A stretch of DNA of 64,000 nt, taken from Aliiruegeria haliotis. GTDB lineage: Bacteria > Pseudomonadota > Alphaproteobacteria > Rhodobacterales > Rhodobacteraceae. Below are positions 16,307 through 25,496 of the stretch, piece after piece. How positions within the stretch are numbered: position 1 is the first letter of the stretch; every line of letters begins with the position of its first letter. A program made the translations under genes and the position numbers. The notes under the pieces are model-generated. The model worked only from the letters and a program-made list of their open reading frames with translations. It was not told the origin of the DNA and ran no database searches. The stretch is from contig NZ_PVTD01000002.1 of assembly GCF_003003255.1 (NCBI RefSeq), positions 1 through 64,000 of the forward strand. The letters run 5' to 3'.

Positions 16307-17127
16307 GACCGGTATCCCTTCCACAAATGAGCCTGTCCCTTGCTAGCGGAGGGCCGTGTCGTGTCAACCGCCGCAGGCCCCTCACATGCAGGATCAACAA
16401 TTTGTCAGCGCAAACCGTCCCGCACGCTGCGGGCCTTGCTGTCATGCGCGTCCGTGGCAGTTGAAGCGCAACGTTCGACATCGGGAACAGAGAGGCGCTG
16501 GCATCCGTACCTGTAGCGGTCCGTTGGTGGCGACGCTCTCGTGGAAAAGCAGGCTCCAACCGGCGCATCTGGTGGCCAAGACCGATCTGGCCGACAGCCA
16601 CCGCTGCCACTGCTCTCACACACCCAAAGGTGTTGGTGCGTTCCTGTGCACCGGCGCACGCCTTAGGCCCTGTCGGACCTGAGTTCGACACCGATCGTCC
16701 GCGGCGATACTCGCACCCATACATCAAGCGCTATGTGCCCTTCGTCCCGTCCCCTGGCAACGGTCCGGGTCCAACCGAATCCAGCCTTGCCGCAGCGACA
16801 CCTCTCGGCGACAAGGCAGACCGCTTGGGCGACTTGCACGCCAACACCTCCTGCCGCCCCGAGCCTCTTCAATGCGGTGCCAAAGCCCGAGCACGGCCCG
16901 ATCCAACGTCAGTGTTCTCCCGGCCCTAGCAAGGCATGTCGGCCCACCGTAGGTGCCACCCCCAACCCGAGTAGCGGCGCCAGCCGCGTCGAGGGGCGGG
17001 AGCCTTCCGCCACGGCTCGGATACTTTTCGGTAGCGGGACAGGATGAAGGTTTCGGCACCTCCAACGGGGTGACCGGCAGCCGTTCCCGAGCGCACGGCG
17101 CGACCCGCACTGCATGGGTCAGTGCAA
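16307..17127. other. 821-base gap between trgB and cysK with no gene seen
   Basis: Only short, overlapping, low-complexity frames rich in Arg, Pro and Cys occur on both strands, and none carries a recognisable motif or a good ribosome-binding site. It should contain the cysK promoter. It could include decayed coding sequence, but I cannot identify any. Confidence 0.5.
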
Positions 17128-18246
17128 TCACCCGGCCCGCAGGGCGTCCCGCTTTCTTTCAAGGTGAAGGATCAGCAGAATGAGCGGGCCGACGTTGATC
17201 TCCCCGCTTTCGACCAGTTCCAGTGCCCGGTCAAAGGAGATCACGTGACTGCGGATGTCCTCATCTTCCGACGGCAATCCTCCAAGCCGCGCAGACCCAT
17301 CGGGCAGGTCCGCCACGCCGATATACCCAAACAGATACTCGGTCTTGGCCCCCGGGGTCGGATAATACTGCGACACCAGATGCAGCGCGCCGAGTTCCAA
17401 TCCAGCCTCCTCCAGGGATTCCCGCCGCGCCGCTTCCTGCGGCGTCTCGCCTCCGTCGATGCGGCCGGCGATCGCCTCCAGCATCCAGGGTTGGGTGTCG
17501 CCACGCGCAAACGGACCGGCGCGGAACTGCTCCACCAGCAAAACGCGGTCCCGCACGGGGTCGTAGGGCAGCACCGTCACCGCGTCGGCGGATATGAAGG
17601 CGGTCCGGTTCATCTCCCGGCTGCGCCCGCCGGCAAAGGTCGCATGGCTGAAATCGTATTCCTCGACCGAGAAGAAATTCGAATAGACGAGTGAACGGCG
17701 CCGCAGGTCCACGTCCTCGGGGCGCGCGGTGCGCCGCAGGGTCGAGGGGGCCACCTGACGTGCATTTAGCCGCGCCTGACCGCGCGCGCGCATCGGGCCG
17801 AAACGGCGGGCCACCTCGGAGGCCGGTCGAACCTCCATGTCGTCCATGATCTCCTGCACCGTGACGAGGGTCAGCTCCCCCCAACGCGCGACCCACTCGG
17901 CAAGGTCCCACCGGTCCCCGGCAAGCTCCTCCCCGCCCCGGCCACGATAGAGCCGCGCCCGTGCCGGGCCGGCGTCGGTTTCCACGTCGACCTCCGCCGG
18001 CAGGGCGTCGAAACTGTTCTGGTAGTATTCCAACCGCGACATCGCCTCGTCCGACGGCATCTCGAGCAGCAGCCCGTCTGTCACCTCTCCCGGCGCCTCG
18101 ATGAGCAGCGGAATGTTGTCGCCCCGCGTCCAGTGCACTGCGTGATCGGGCAGCCGCGCCGGGGTCAGCCGCAGCGGCTCCCCGCCGGTCACCACAGTCA
18201 GCAGTGGTGAATGGCACAGCATTCCATAGAGAAAGATCCCGTCCAT
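17128..18246 (-). CDS. trgB: TrgB-like GGCT-NUDIX fusion protein
   Basis: A 372-residue two-domain protein. Residues 1-150 resemble the gamma-glutamylcyclotransferase/AIG2 fold (start F-L-Y-G-M-L-C-H, then E-Y-Y-Q-N-S near 80). Residues about 170-365 are an ADP-ribose-pyrophosphatase-type NUDIX hydrolase with the complete box G-G-E-T-P-Q-E-A-A-R-R-E-S-L-E-E-A-G. This fusion next to trgA and cysK corresponds to TrgB of Rhodobacter, linked to tellurite resistance. The biochemical substrate of such fusions is not settled; ADP-ribose is the family default. The ATG at 18246 begins the conserved domain; the longer open frame looks non-coding. Confidence 0.85.
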   Translation of the reverse strand: MDGIFLYGMLCHSPLLTVVTGGEPLRLTPARLPDHAVHWTRGDNIPLLIEAPGEVTDGLLLEMPSDEAMSRLEYYQNSFDALPAEVDVETDAGPARARLYRGRGGEELAGDRWDLAEWVARWGELTLVTVQEIMDDMEVRPASEVARRFGPMRARGQARLNARQVAPSTLRRTARPEDVDLRRRSLVYSNFFSVEEYDFSHATFAGGRSREMNRTAFISADAVTVLPYDPVRDRVLLVEQFRAGPFARGDTQPWMLEAIAGRIDGGETPQEAARRESLEEAGLELGALHLVSQYYPTPGAKTEYLFGYIGVADLPDGSARLGGLPSEDEDIRSHVISFDRALELVESGEINVGPLILLILHLERKRDALRAG

Positions 18247-18313
18247 CTGGTCAGCCCCCGATTGCCGTGCCGGACCTTTCGTGTTCAGGCCCCGCGGTTC
18301 GGACCCGGTCGCC

Positions 18314-18757
18314 TCAGGCCCAACGTTCGTCGGCCCATTCCGCCAGGAACGCGGCGAGAACGCCGCCCGCGAGCAGCACAATGGGCACCTGAGGATCGCT
18401 TATCATCAGGCGGAAATACTCTGCAACGAGATCCATCATCCCGACAAGCGCGGCGGTCGGCCCCTCGTAGTGCATTTGCGTCGAACGTTCGACCATCTCG
18501 ATCCCTGCCCAGATCACGAGCACGTAGAAAAGGATCACCGCAACCGTCCGCACACCGGATCCCGCGGCCGCGTAGTACCCCTTGCCGGCCAGCCGCCCCA
18601 TGACCATCCAGCCACAGAGCAACCCGACGAAGGTGTTGACCGGGGTCAGCATGCCCGCATTCGTGCCTTCCGGCAGCAAGGGCTTGAACACCTCGGAGGC
18701 AAAGAAGGCCACGAGGGCAAATGCGATGGATGCAAAGAGCTTGGCGGCTGTGGGCAT
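18314..18757 (-). CDS. trgA: TrgA-family membrane protein
   Basis: A 147-residue integral membrane protein with about four hydrophobic helices (near residues 5-25, 38-56, 70-88 and 118-138). The N-terminal M-P-T-A-A-K-L-F-A-S-I motif and the glycine-rich loop G-K-G-Y-Y-A-A-A-G-S-G match TrgA proteins of the Rhodobacteraceae. It is encoded 67 bases upstream of trgB on the same strand, as expected for trgAB. Its molecular role in tellurite resistance is unknown. Confidence 0.85.
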   Translation of the reverse strand: MPTAAKLFASIAFALVAFFASEVFKPLLPEGTNAGMLTPVNTFVGLLCGWMVMGRLAGKGYYAAAGSGVRTVAVILFYVLVIWAGIEMVERSTQMHYEGPTAALVGMMDLVAEYFRLMISDPQVPIVLLAGGVLAAFLAEWADERWA

Positions 18758-19056
18758 GGGAGCGTCTCTTCCGGGTCTGTCGTTCGGGTCGGCGGGTTAA
18801 CCGTGTCCGAGTGACATCACAGCTTCCGGACGAAAATATGGCAACGCAGAAGCAGGGAAGCCCCCTTCATGCAGCGGTTGTGACCTTCCGGCCACGGTCC
18901 CGGCACCTGCGTCGCTCCACGCGCCTCGCGCCGCCATTCCTGCCTACCCGACCCGTTCTGCTAGCCCAAAGGCCACGGGCTGCCGGTCACGGCGTCGCAT
19001 AACGTCGCGGTCCGTGCGGACTGCCCATCCAGCGATGGATTTTCGGGACGGCACCG

Positions 19057-20502
19057 CTAGCCGGCGGCACTGTCGCTCCCGGATCTGTCCCGGAAGCTTT
19101 CGTAGGCCGCAAGGGCCCGCGCACGCCCCTCTGGCAACCCTACCACCGGATCGGGATAGGCATCCTCGGGGGACATGTTCCAACTGCGTGGCAGCGCCTC
19201 GAAGACCTCCAGCGCCAAAGGCGACGGGTCCGGCGACATCTCGGCGATCCATGCAGTCGTGTACTGGCCTTGCGGGTCGAATTTCTGCTTCTGGGTCTCG
19301 GGATTGAAGATGCGGAAATAGGGCGAGGCATCCGGCCCGCAGCCTGCCACCCATTGCCAGCCCATCGCGTTCGAGGCCGCGTCAAAATCCACCAGATGCT
19401 CGGCAAACCAGCGTTCGCCGATGCGCCAGTCGGTCAGCAGGTGCTTTGTCAGGTAGCTCGCCGCGATCATGCGCGCCCGGTTGTGCATGGTCCCCGTCAC
19501 CTGCATCTCCCGCATCGCCGCATCCACGAACGGCACGCCGGTGCGACCCTGTTTCCAGGCCAGAACCTCCGGCGTATCGCCGGACCTGTTCCACGGGAAA
19601 TCCTCCCATTCCGGGCGCCAGCACCGGTCGGGCAGCGCCCCGTCATGAAACAGGAGGTGACCGGCAAAATCGCGCCAGGCCAGTTGGCGCAGGAAGGCAC
19701 TGGCACCGGAATTGCCCGCCGCCTCCTCGGCCATGATCGCGTGCCAGCACTGGCGCGGGCTGATCTCACCCAGCGACAGCGCCGCACTGAGGCGCGACGT
19801 GCCGGGCGCGCCGGGAATATCCCGGCGGTCAGGATAGGCCGCCAGCCCGTCGTGGCGGAACTCCGACAGACGGTCAAGTGCCGCGGCCTCGCCCACGCGG
19901 ACATGCCGCTCCAGAACCGCAGCGCCACGCTGCATCGCCCGCCCCAGCGCCCAGGCCTCCAGCGCCTCGCTCTCCGGCCAGACCTCGGGCGCCGGCAGGC
20001 GTGTCGGGGCCGACAGGGGCGCGGGGATCTCCTGCTGCTGAAGCGCGCGCCAGAACGGTGTGAAAACCCGGAACGGTGTTCCGGCGCCGGTCGCGATCTG
20101 CCAGGGGTCGACAAGATACTGACCGGAGAAGCTGCGCGCCTCGATCCCGAGCGCCTTGAGCGACTGCTTCACAACCTCGTCGCGTGCCCGTGCCGCAGGG
20201 TCATGAAGCCGGTTCCACATCACAGAAGTCGCCCCGGTCTCCGCGATCAGCGCCTTGAGGACCGTCATCACCGGACCGGATCGCAACACCAACCGCCCAC
20301 CGACATCGCCCAGACGCCCCGACAGGGCATCCAGCCCCTGCCCGAGCCGCCACGACGGTGCGGCGCCTAGATTCTCGATCAGACCATCACGGATAAAGAT
20401 CGGGATCAGCGGACGTCCCGTCTGAAGCGCGGCCTGAAGCGCGGCGTTGTCGTGAAGCCGCAGATCGCGGCGAAACCAGAGTAGGATCGGTGCGTGTGTC
20501 AT
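19057..20502 (-). CDS. phrB: Deoxyribodipyrimidine photolyase
   Basis: A 481-residue cryptochrome/photolyase-family flavoprotein that repairs cyclobutane pyrimidine dimers with light. The N-terminal antenna domain starts I-L-L-W-F-R-R-D-L-R-L-H-D-N. The C-terminal FAD domain shows L-A-W-R-D-F-A-G-H-L-L, T-G-T-M-H-N-R-A-R-M and N-A-M-G-W-Q-W-V-A-G-C-G, the class I CPD photolyase pattern with the electron-transfer tryptophans. It precedes trgA on the same strand with a 299-base gap (18758-19056) in which no gene is seen. Confidence 0.95.
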   Translation of the reverse strand: MTHAPILLWFRRDLRLHDNAALQAALQTGRPLIPIFIRDGLIENLGAAPSWRLGQGLDALSGRLGDVGGRLVLRSGPVMTVLKALIAETGATSVMWNRLHDPAARARDEVVKQSLKALGIEARSFSGQYLVDPWQIATGAGTPFRVFTPFWRALQQQEIPAPLSAPTRLPAPEVWPESEALEAWALGRAMQRGAAVLERHVRVGEAAALDRLSEFRHDGLAAYPDRRDIPGAPGTSRLSAALSLGEISPRQCWHAIMAEEAAGNSGASAFLRQLAWRDFAGHLLFHDGALPDRCWRPEWEDFPWNRSGDTPEVLAWKQGRTGVPFVDAAMREMQVTGTMHNRARMIAASYLTKHLLTDWRIGERWFAEHLVDFDAASNAMGWQWVAGCGPDASPYFRIFNPETQKQKFDPQGQYTTAWIAEMSPDPSPLALEVFEALPRSWNMSPEDAYPDPVVGLPEGRARALAAYESFRDRSGSDSAAG

Positions 20503-20620
20503 GTCCCGGATCTAGCGCAGGAATTGCCGCGGGAAACCACCCTTCCCCGGAAGGTGCGGCGCCCGAAGCCGGAACTTCGCCGGACCGCAAATCTCCCCGG
20601 GGCGCGGCCACCCGCGCCGG

Positions 20621-21847
20621 TCAGAGCACCTTGTCGAGCGCGGCGAGAAGTTGCTCGATCTCCGCCTCGCTGGTGTAGTGCACGAAGGACAGCCGCAGCA
20701 CTCCCCGCTCGGGCTCGATGCCAAGTGCTTCAAGCGGGCGCACACTGTAGAAGCTGCCTGCCCCGGCCATGATGCCATGCTGCGCCAGTTCCCGCGCCAC
20801 CGGGGCGGGATCCCGGCCGAGGTCCACGGCGACAGTCGGCGCCCGCCGGGATGCATCCCGGGGACCGATCAACCGCACATCATGGCGGGCCGACAGATAG
20901 TCGAGAAGCGGTTGCCCGATGCGCGCCTCGTGGGCGCGCATCAGGTCATGCAGGACAGTCGCAGTCTCGGCCGGATCTGCCGCGGCGATTCCGTGATGTG
21001 CGGCCAGTGCGTCGTAGTAATCCGCGATACCGGCGCTGGCAGCGACCTGGGCATGGTCAGGGCCCGCCGGCGTGAAGCGCTTGTAAAGCGTATCCGCGTT
21101 GAAGAAATGCCCCTGGTTGGGCAGTTCGAAACCGAACTGGCGGCGGATCGTCATGATCCCCTGGTGGGGCCCGTAGGTCTTGTAGGCGGAAAACAGGTAG
21201 ACGTCCGGACCCAGCGCCCCGATATCTGGCATTCCGTGCGGCGCGTAGGAGACCCCATCCACCACCGTGAAGGCCCCCGCTGCGTGGCACAGCGCGGTGA
21301 TCGCCGTGACGTCGTTGATCTCGGCCACGACATTGGAGCAATGCGGGAAACAGACCAGCCGGACGTTCCCGTCCTCCAGCAACACGTCGAGATCGGTCGG
21401 ATCGAGCGATCCCGTCTCGCTGTCCACCCGCCACTCACGCACTTCGATCCCCTCGTCGGCGAGCCGGCGCCAGGGGCCCGAGTTGGCCTCGTGGTCCTGA
21501 TTGGTGACGACTATGGCCTCCCCCGGCGTAAGCCAGCAGCGCACCGCATTGGCCAGGACGTAGGTGTTCTGCGTGGTCGAGGGGCCGAAAGAGAGTTCGT
21601 CCGTCTCCACCCCCAGAAGCGCGGCAAGCCGGTCCCTCGCCTCGTCCATCTCCGCGCCCGCCGCCTCGGCCGCCGGGAAGGGGTGATAAGGTTGCACCTT
21701 CCGGGCGTGGTAAAATCGCGTCAGCCGGTCGATCACCTGCCGGCAGGTGAAGGAGCCGCCGGCATTCTCGAAGAAGGCCTGTCCCTTCAGCGAGGGTTCG
21801 GAAAAGGCGGGAAACTGTGCCCGCACGAAATCGATATCGAGTGTCAT
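20621..21847 (-). CDS. Class-V aminotransferase, cysteine-desulfurase-like
   Basis: A 408-residue PLP-dependent enzyme of the CsdA/NifS-like group. The PLP lysine is K223 in F-S-A-Y-K-T-Y-G-P-H-Q-G, the cofactor aspartate is in V-V-D-G-V-S-Y-A-P-H, and an S-T-T-Q-N-T segment near residue 90 binds the phosphate. The catalytic cysteine loop typical of true desulfurases is not evident, so a cysteine-lyase or selenocysteine-lyase activity is unproven. It stands alone between phrB and the BCCT gene. Confidence 0.8.
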   Translation of the reverse strand: MTLDIDFVRAQFPAFSEPSLKGQAFFENAGGSFTCRQVIDRLTRFYHARKVQPYHPFPAAEAAGAEMDEARDRLAALLGVETDELSFGPSTTQNTYVLANAVRCWLTPGEAIVVTNQDHEANSGPWRRLADEGIEVREWRVDSETGSLDPTDLDVLLEDGNVRLVCFPHCSNVVAEINDVTAITALCHAAGAFTVVDGVSYAPHGMPDIGALGPDVYLFSAYKTYGPHQGIMTIRRQFGFELPNQGHFFNADTLYKRFTPAGPDHAQVAASAGIADYYDALAAHHGIAAADPAETATVLHDLMRAHEARIGQPLLDYLSARHDVRLIGPRDASRRAPTVAVDLGRDPAPVARELAQHGIMAGAGSFYSVRPLEALGIEPERGVLRLSFVHYTSEAEIEQLLAALDKVL

Positions 21848-21926
21848 GGCGACAGTTGTCGCAAAAAGGCCCCGCCGCGCAAGCGCCGGGGCCGGATTTC
21901 TTTCGTGGGTTTCCCCAACGACAGGG

Positions 21927-23567
21927 CTACTTCGGCTCGCTCATCAACCCACGCAGAATTGCAACACACATCAGCAGAAGCACGAAGGCAAAGGGCAGCC
22001 CGGTGGAGATCACCATGGCCTGCAAGGCGCCCAGCCCACCGCCGAGCAGCAGCGCGATGGCAACCGCGCCTTCAAAGGTGCACCAGAACACCCGCTGCGG
22101 CACCGGGGCGTCGATCTTGCCACCGGCGGTGATCGTGTCGATCACGAGGCTGCCACTGTCCGAAGAGGTGACGAAGAACACGATCACCAGCACGATGCCA
22201 AGCGTCGAGGTGATCGCCGACATCGGCAGGCCCTCCAGCATCGCAAACAGGGAGATCGGCGGGTTGTAGCTGTCGATCACCTGCGCCTTCACGGCGCTGT
22301 TCTCGGGGTCGGACAGCACCTGCTCGATCGCGGCACCGCCAAAGACGGCCATCCAGAGGACACAGACGATCGAGGGGATGATCAGCACGCAGATGATGAA
22401 TTCCCGCACGGTGCGACCACGGCTGACGCGGGCGATGAACATGCCGACAAAGGGCGACCAGCTGACCCACCAGGCCCAGTAGAAGGACGTCCAGCCTTCT
22501 ACGTAGCCCGAATCCTCGCGCCCGACCGGGTTCGACAGGGGCACCAGCTCCGTAAGGTAGGTGCCGAAACCCGCGACGAAGTCGGAGAGGATCACCCCCG
22601 TCGGCCCGACGAACAACACGAACAGAAGCAGCACCGCGGCCAGCACCATGTTGATCTCGCTGAGGACCTTCACGCCGCCATCCAGCCCGCGCAGCACCGA
22701 GATCAGCGCCACGATCGTGATCAGCGTGATCAGGATCACCTGCACGTTCACGGAGTTCGTCACGCCAAAGACATGCTCAAGCCCCGCGTTGGCCTGCTGC
22801 GCACCGAACCCCAGAGATGTGGCGAGTCCGAAGAGCGTGGCAAAGACCGCCAGCGTGTCGATGATGTGCCCGGTCCAGCCCCAGACGCGCTCGCCGAAGA
22901 TCGGGTAGAAAGCGGAGCGGATGGTCAGCGGAAGGCCCTTGTTGAAGGTAAAGAGTGCCAGTGCCAGCGCAACGACGGCATAGATCGCCCAGGGGTGCAG
23001 GCCCCAGTGGAAAATCGTTGCCGCCAGCCCCATGCGCCGCGCGGCATCCACGTTTTCCTCGATCAGGCTGCCGTCCTCTGCAAAGGGCGATGGCACGCCA
23101 AGCGGTTGCGATACCGCCATGTGGTACACAGGCTCCAGCACGCCGAAGAACATCAGGCCGATGCCCATCCCCGCAGCGAAGAGCATCGCGAACCAGCCAG
23201 CATAGCTGTAATCGGGCGTTGCATCCTTGCCGCCGAGGCGAATGCCGCCCCATGGGCTGACGACAAGGAACAGGCAGAACAGCACGAAGATGTTGGCCGC
23301 AGTGAGGAAGAACCAGTCGAACGTGCCGGTCAGCCACGGGCGCAAGGCCCCGAATGCCGCCGCGGCCTGATCATGAAACACGAGCGCGTAGAACACGAAG
23401 AGCACGATGGTGACGCCGGAAATCGCGAAGACCGGGTTGTGGATATCGAAACCGAACGGACCGACCGCGCCTTCGACGTTGTCCTGCCCGATCTCGTATT
23501 CGGTGTCGATGATCTCGACCGGCCCTTCCGGCTCCGGAATGCCCTGGGTCGTGGTTTCGTCCGTCAT
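21927..23567 (-). CDS. BCCT-family betaine/choline/carnitine-type transporter
   Basis: A 546-residue secondary carrier with twelve membrane helices between about residues 45 and 535. The family hallmark is the tryptophan-rich F-Y-W-A-W-W-V-S-W-S-P-F-V-G-M-F segment followed by A-R-V-S-R-G-R-T-V-R-E-F. Such carriers import quaternary ammonium or sulfonium osmolytes (betaine, choline, carnitine, DMSP) with Na+ or H+. It is downstream of the AcuI-like gene on the same strand, 186 bases away, which makes DMSP or a betaine an attractive but unproven substrate. Confidence 0.93.
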   Translation of the reverse strand: MTDETTTQGIPEPEGPVEIIDTEYEIGQDNVEGAVGPFGFDIHNPVFAISGVTIVLFVFYALVFHDQAAAAFGALRPWLTGTFDWFFLTAANIFVLFCLFLVVSPWGGIRLGGKDATPDYSYAGWFAMLFAAGMGIGLMFFGVLEPVYHMAVSQPLGVPSPFAEDGSLIEENVDAARRMGLAATIFHWGLHPWAIYAVVALALALFTFNKGLPLTIRSAFYPIFGERVWGWTGHIIDTLAVFATLFGLATSLGFGAQQANAGLEHVFGVTNSVNVQVILITLITIVALISVLRGLDGGVKVLSEINMVLAAVLLLFVLFVGPTGVILSDFVAGFGTYLTELVPLSNPVGREDSGYVEGWTSFYWAWWVSWSPFVGMFIARVSRGRTVREFIICVLIIPSIVCVLWMAVFGGAAIEQVLSDPENSAVKAQVIDSYNPPISLFAMLEGLPMSAITSTLGIVLVIVFFVTSSDSGSLVIDTITAGGKIDAPVPQRVFWCTFEGAVAIALLLGGGLGALQAMVISTGLPFAFVLLLMCVAILRGLMSEPK

Positions 23568-23753
23568 GGCTTGGCCTCCACTCGTTGCCGCAATTCAATC
23601 GCTGCCGGTCCGTGCTCTGGCGCAGGAACCGGCGTGTCGCAAGATCACTGTGGGAGCCAGCCTAGTAGAAACGAGCGAAAAAAACGACCGTGCCACGGAT
23701 ATTTGCGGCACGGTCGCGTTGAATGGCCACTGGCGGGCGGAAATCCAGACCGG

Positions 23754-24740
23754 TCAGGCGTTGACGTCGACGACCACGCGGCCACGCACCTGGCCCTTGA
23801 GTATATCCGCGCCCAGCTTCGGCAGGTCCGCGAGCGTGGCCTCGACCATCATCCCCTCCAGCTTGTCCATCGGCAGATCGCTGGCGATCCGCTGCCAGGC
23901 CTGCAGCCGGTTCTCGTAGGGTTGCATCACCGAATCGATGCCCAGCAGGTTCACCCCGCGCAGCAGGAACGGGATCACCGTCGCCGGGAGTTTCGCCCCT
24001 CCCGCGAGGCCGACAGCCGCCACCGAGGCGCCGTAGTTCATCTGCCCCAGAACGCGAGCGAGCATGGCGCCGCCGACCGCGTCGACACACCCCGCCCAGG
24101 TCTCCCGCTCCAGCGGGCGCTTCACGGTTTCGGCCAGCTCGTCGCGGGTAACGATCTTGGATGCGCCAAGATTGGCAAGGTATTGTGCCTGTTCGGGGCG
24201 CCCGGTAACGCCGGCCACCTCGTATCCGAGATTTCCGAGGATCGCCGTCGCGACCGAGCCGACACCGCCGGCAGCACCGGTGACAAGCACCTCGCCCTGC
24301 CCCGGTTTCAGCCCGTGCGCCTCCAGCGCCATCACCGCGAGCATGGCCGTGAAGCCTGCGGTGCCGACCGCCATGGCCTGCTTCGTGCTCAGCCCTTCGG
24401 GCAGCGGCACCAGCCAGTCGGCATCGACCCGGGCTTTCTCGGCATAGCCGCCCCAGTGCACCTCTCCGACGCGCCAGCCCGTCAAGACGACCTTGTCGCC
24501 GGGCGCATAGCGGTCATCCCCGCTGCTTTCCACGGTGCCGGCGAAATCGATTCCCGGAACATGGGGGTATTCGCGGACCAGACCGCCCCCGGGGCCCACG
24601 CACAGCCCGTCCTTGTAATTGACGGTCGAATAGTCGACCGCGACGGTGACATTTCCCGCCGGCAAGCGGCCCTCGTCGATTTCCTGGATGGCGGCGCTGG
24701 TGCTGCCATCCTCGGCCTTTTCCACGATCAATGCCCGCAT
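23754..24740 (-). CDS. acuI: AcuI/YhdH-type zinc-less MDR reductase
   Basis: A 328-residue medium-chain reductase of the acrylyl-CoA reductase (AcuI/YhdH) type. Typical segments are V-D-Y-S-T-V-N-Y-K-D-G-L near residue 35, P-G-I-D-F-A-G-T-V near 62, T-G-A-A-G-G-V-G-S-V-A near 156 (NADPH-binding) and G-T-A-G-F-T-A-M near 127. AcuI turns toxic acryloyl-CoA into propionyl-CoA in DMSP-degrading roseobacters; the YhdH subgroup without DMSP genes nearby may serve general detoxification. No dddL or acuR is in the window. Confidence 0.85.
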   Translation of the reverse strand: MRALIVEKAEDGSTSAAIQEIDEGRLPAGNVTVAVDYSTVNYKDGLCVGPGGGLVREYPHVPGIDFAGTVESSGDDRYAPGDKVVLTGWRVGEVHWGGYAEKARVDADWLVPLPEGLSTKQAMAVGTAGFTAMLAVMALEAHGLKPGQGEVLVTGAAGGVGSVATAILGNLGYEVAGVTGRPEQAQYLANLGASKIVTRDELAETVKRPLERETWAGCVDAVGGAMLARVLGQMNYGASVAAVGLAGGAKLPATVIPFLLRGVNLLGIDSVMQPYENRLQAWQRIASDLPMDKLEGMMVEATLADLPKLGADILKGQVRGRVVVDVNA

Positions 24741-24787
24741 CGGGTGCTCCCTGGTTGATGGCCCGCAACGCGGGGCCGGTCACGTCG

Positions 24788-25291
24788 TCATTCCTCCGGC
24801 ATGAACACGAGATCCGTGGCTGCCGTCTCCGCCCCCGCCGCTGTCAGCATCGCATGGACCTGACCGCGGTGGTGTGTCTGGTGATTGAACATATGGGTCA
24901 CGCAGGTTGCAATGGGCTTCACGATGTCTTTCCCCTGCAATCCCGAATACCAGACCAGATCCCCACGCAAGTTGGCCGGCCTCAAGCGCTGCGCCCACAG
25001 CCGTATCCGGCCATCCGCACGGGCGCGGTCGCCCGCCCAGCAGGCCAGCGTGGGACACAACGACAGGTTCTCGGTCATCGAGCCTGCGGGGGCCTCCCAC
25101 CCCGCCAGTCGGGACATCCAGAGCCGGTCGGCCCAGAGCAGGTGATTGAGCGTGGCGAGGATCGAGCCGAAAAAAGCGCCGCGGTCCCGCGTGAGCGCAT
25201 CGCTGTCCAACGCCGCCGCCGCCGCGCCCAGCGCCGTGTTCTGCCACTCGTTGTAGCGGGCCATTTCCCTGACAAACTCGACCGAGACCAT
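24788..25291 (-). CDS. DinB/YfiT-family metal-binding protein
   Basis: A 167-residue four-helix-bundle protein. The metal-binding histidines of the DinB fold are in L-N-H-L-L-W-A-D near residue 49 and in H-M-F-N-H-Q-T-H-H-R-G-Q-V-H near residues 132-146. Members include mycothiol- or bacillithiol-dependent enzymes, but many have no known function. The start at 25291 is chosen for the GAGGGAG upstream and for the length of the fold; an upstream open frame is judged non-coding. Confidence 0.85.
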   Translation of the reverse strand: MVSVEFVREMARYNEWQNTALGAAAAALDSDALTRDRGAFFGSILATLNHLLWADRLWMSRLAGWEAPAGSMTENLSLCPTLACWAGDRARADGRIRLWAQRLRPANLRGDLVWYSGLQGKDIVKPIATCVTHMFNHQTHHRGQVHAMLTAAGAETAATDLVFMPEE

Positions 25292-25496
25292 CGCGCAGGC
25301 TCCCTCAAGACTGGTATTCGCGCGGATATTTCGAGCGGGCGCAGCGCCGATGTCAACGGTTTTGCCGCAGGGCAGCATGGGCAGGCCGGGAACAGCGCGG
25401 CATCGGGTGGCAGGCACCGACCGGCCAAGCTCACGCTCTCCGCAGAGGAACCGCAGCATCGTGGACGCCGGACGGCCCGACAAGCGCGCTCCTGCT

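Noticed and set aside
21747-24758. A 1003-codon open frame on the plus strand
   Set aside because: It is antisense to the aminotransferase, BCCT and AcuI genes, is dominated by His, Arg, Asp and Gln, and has no motif. Such frames are common opposite high-GC genes.
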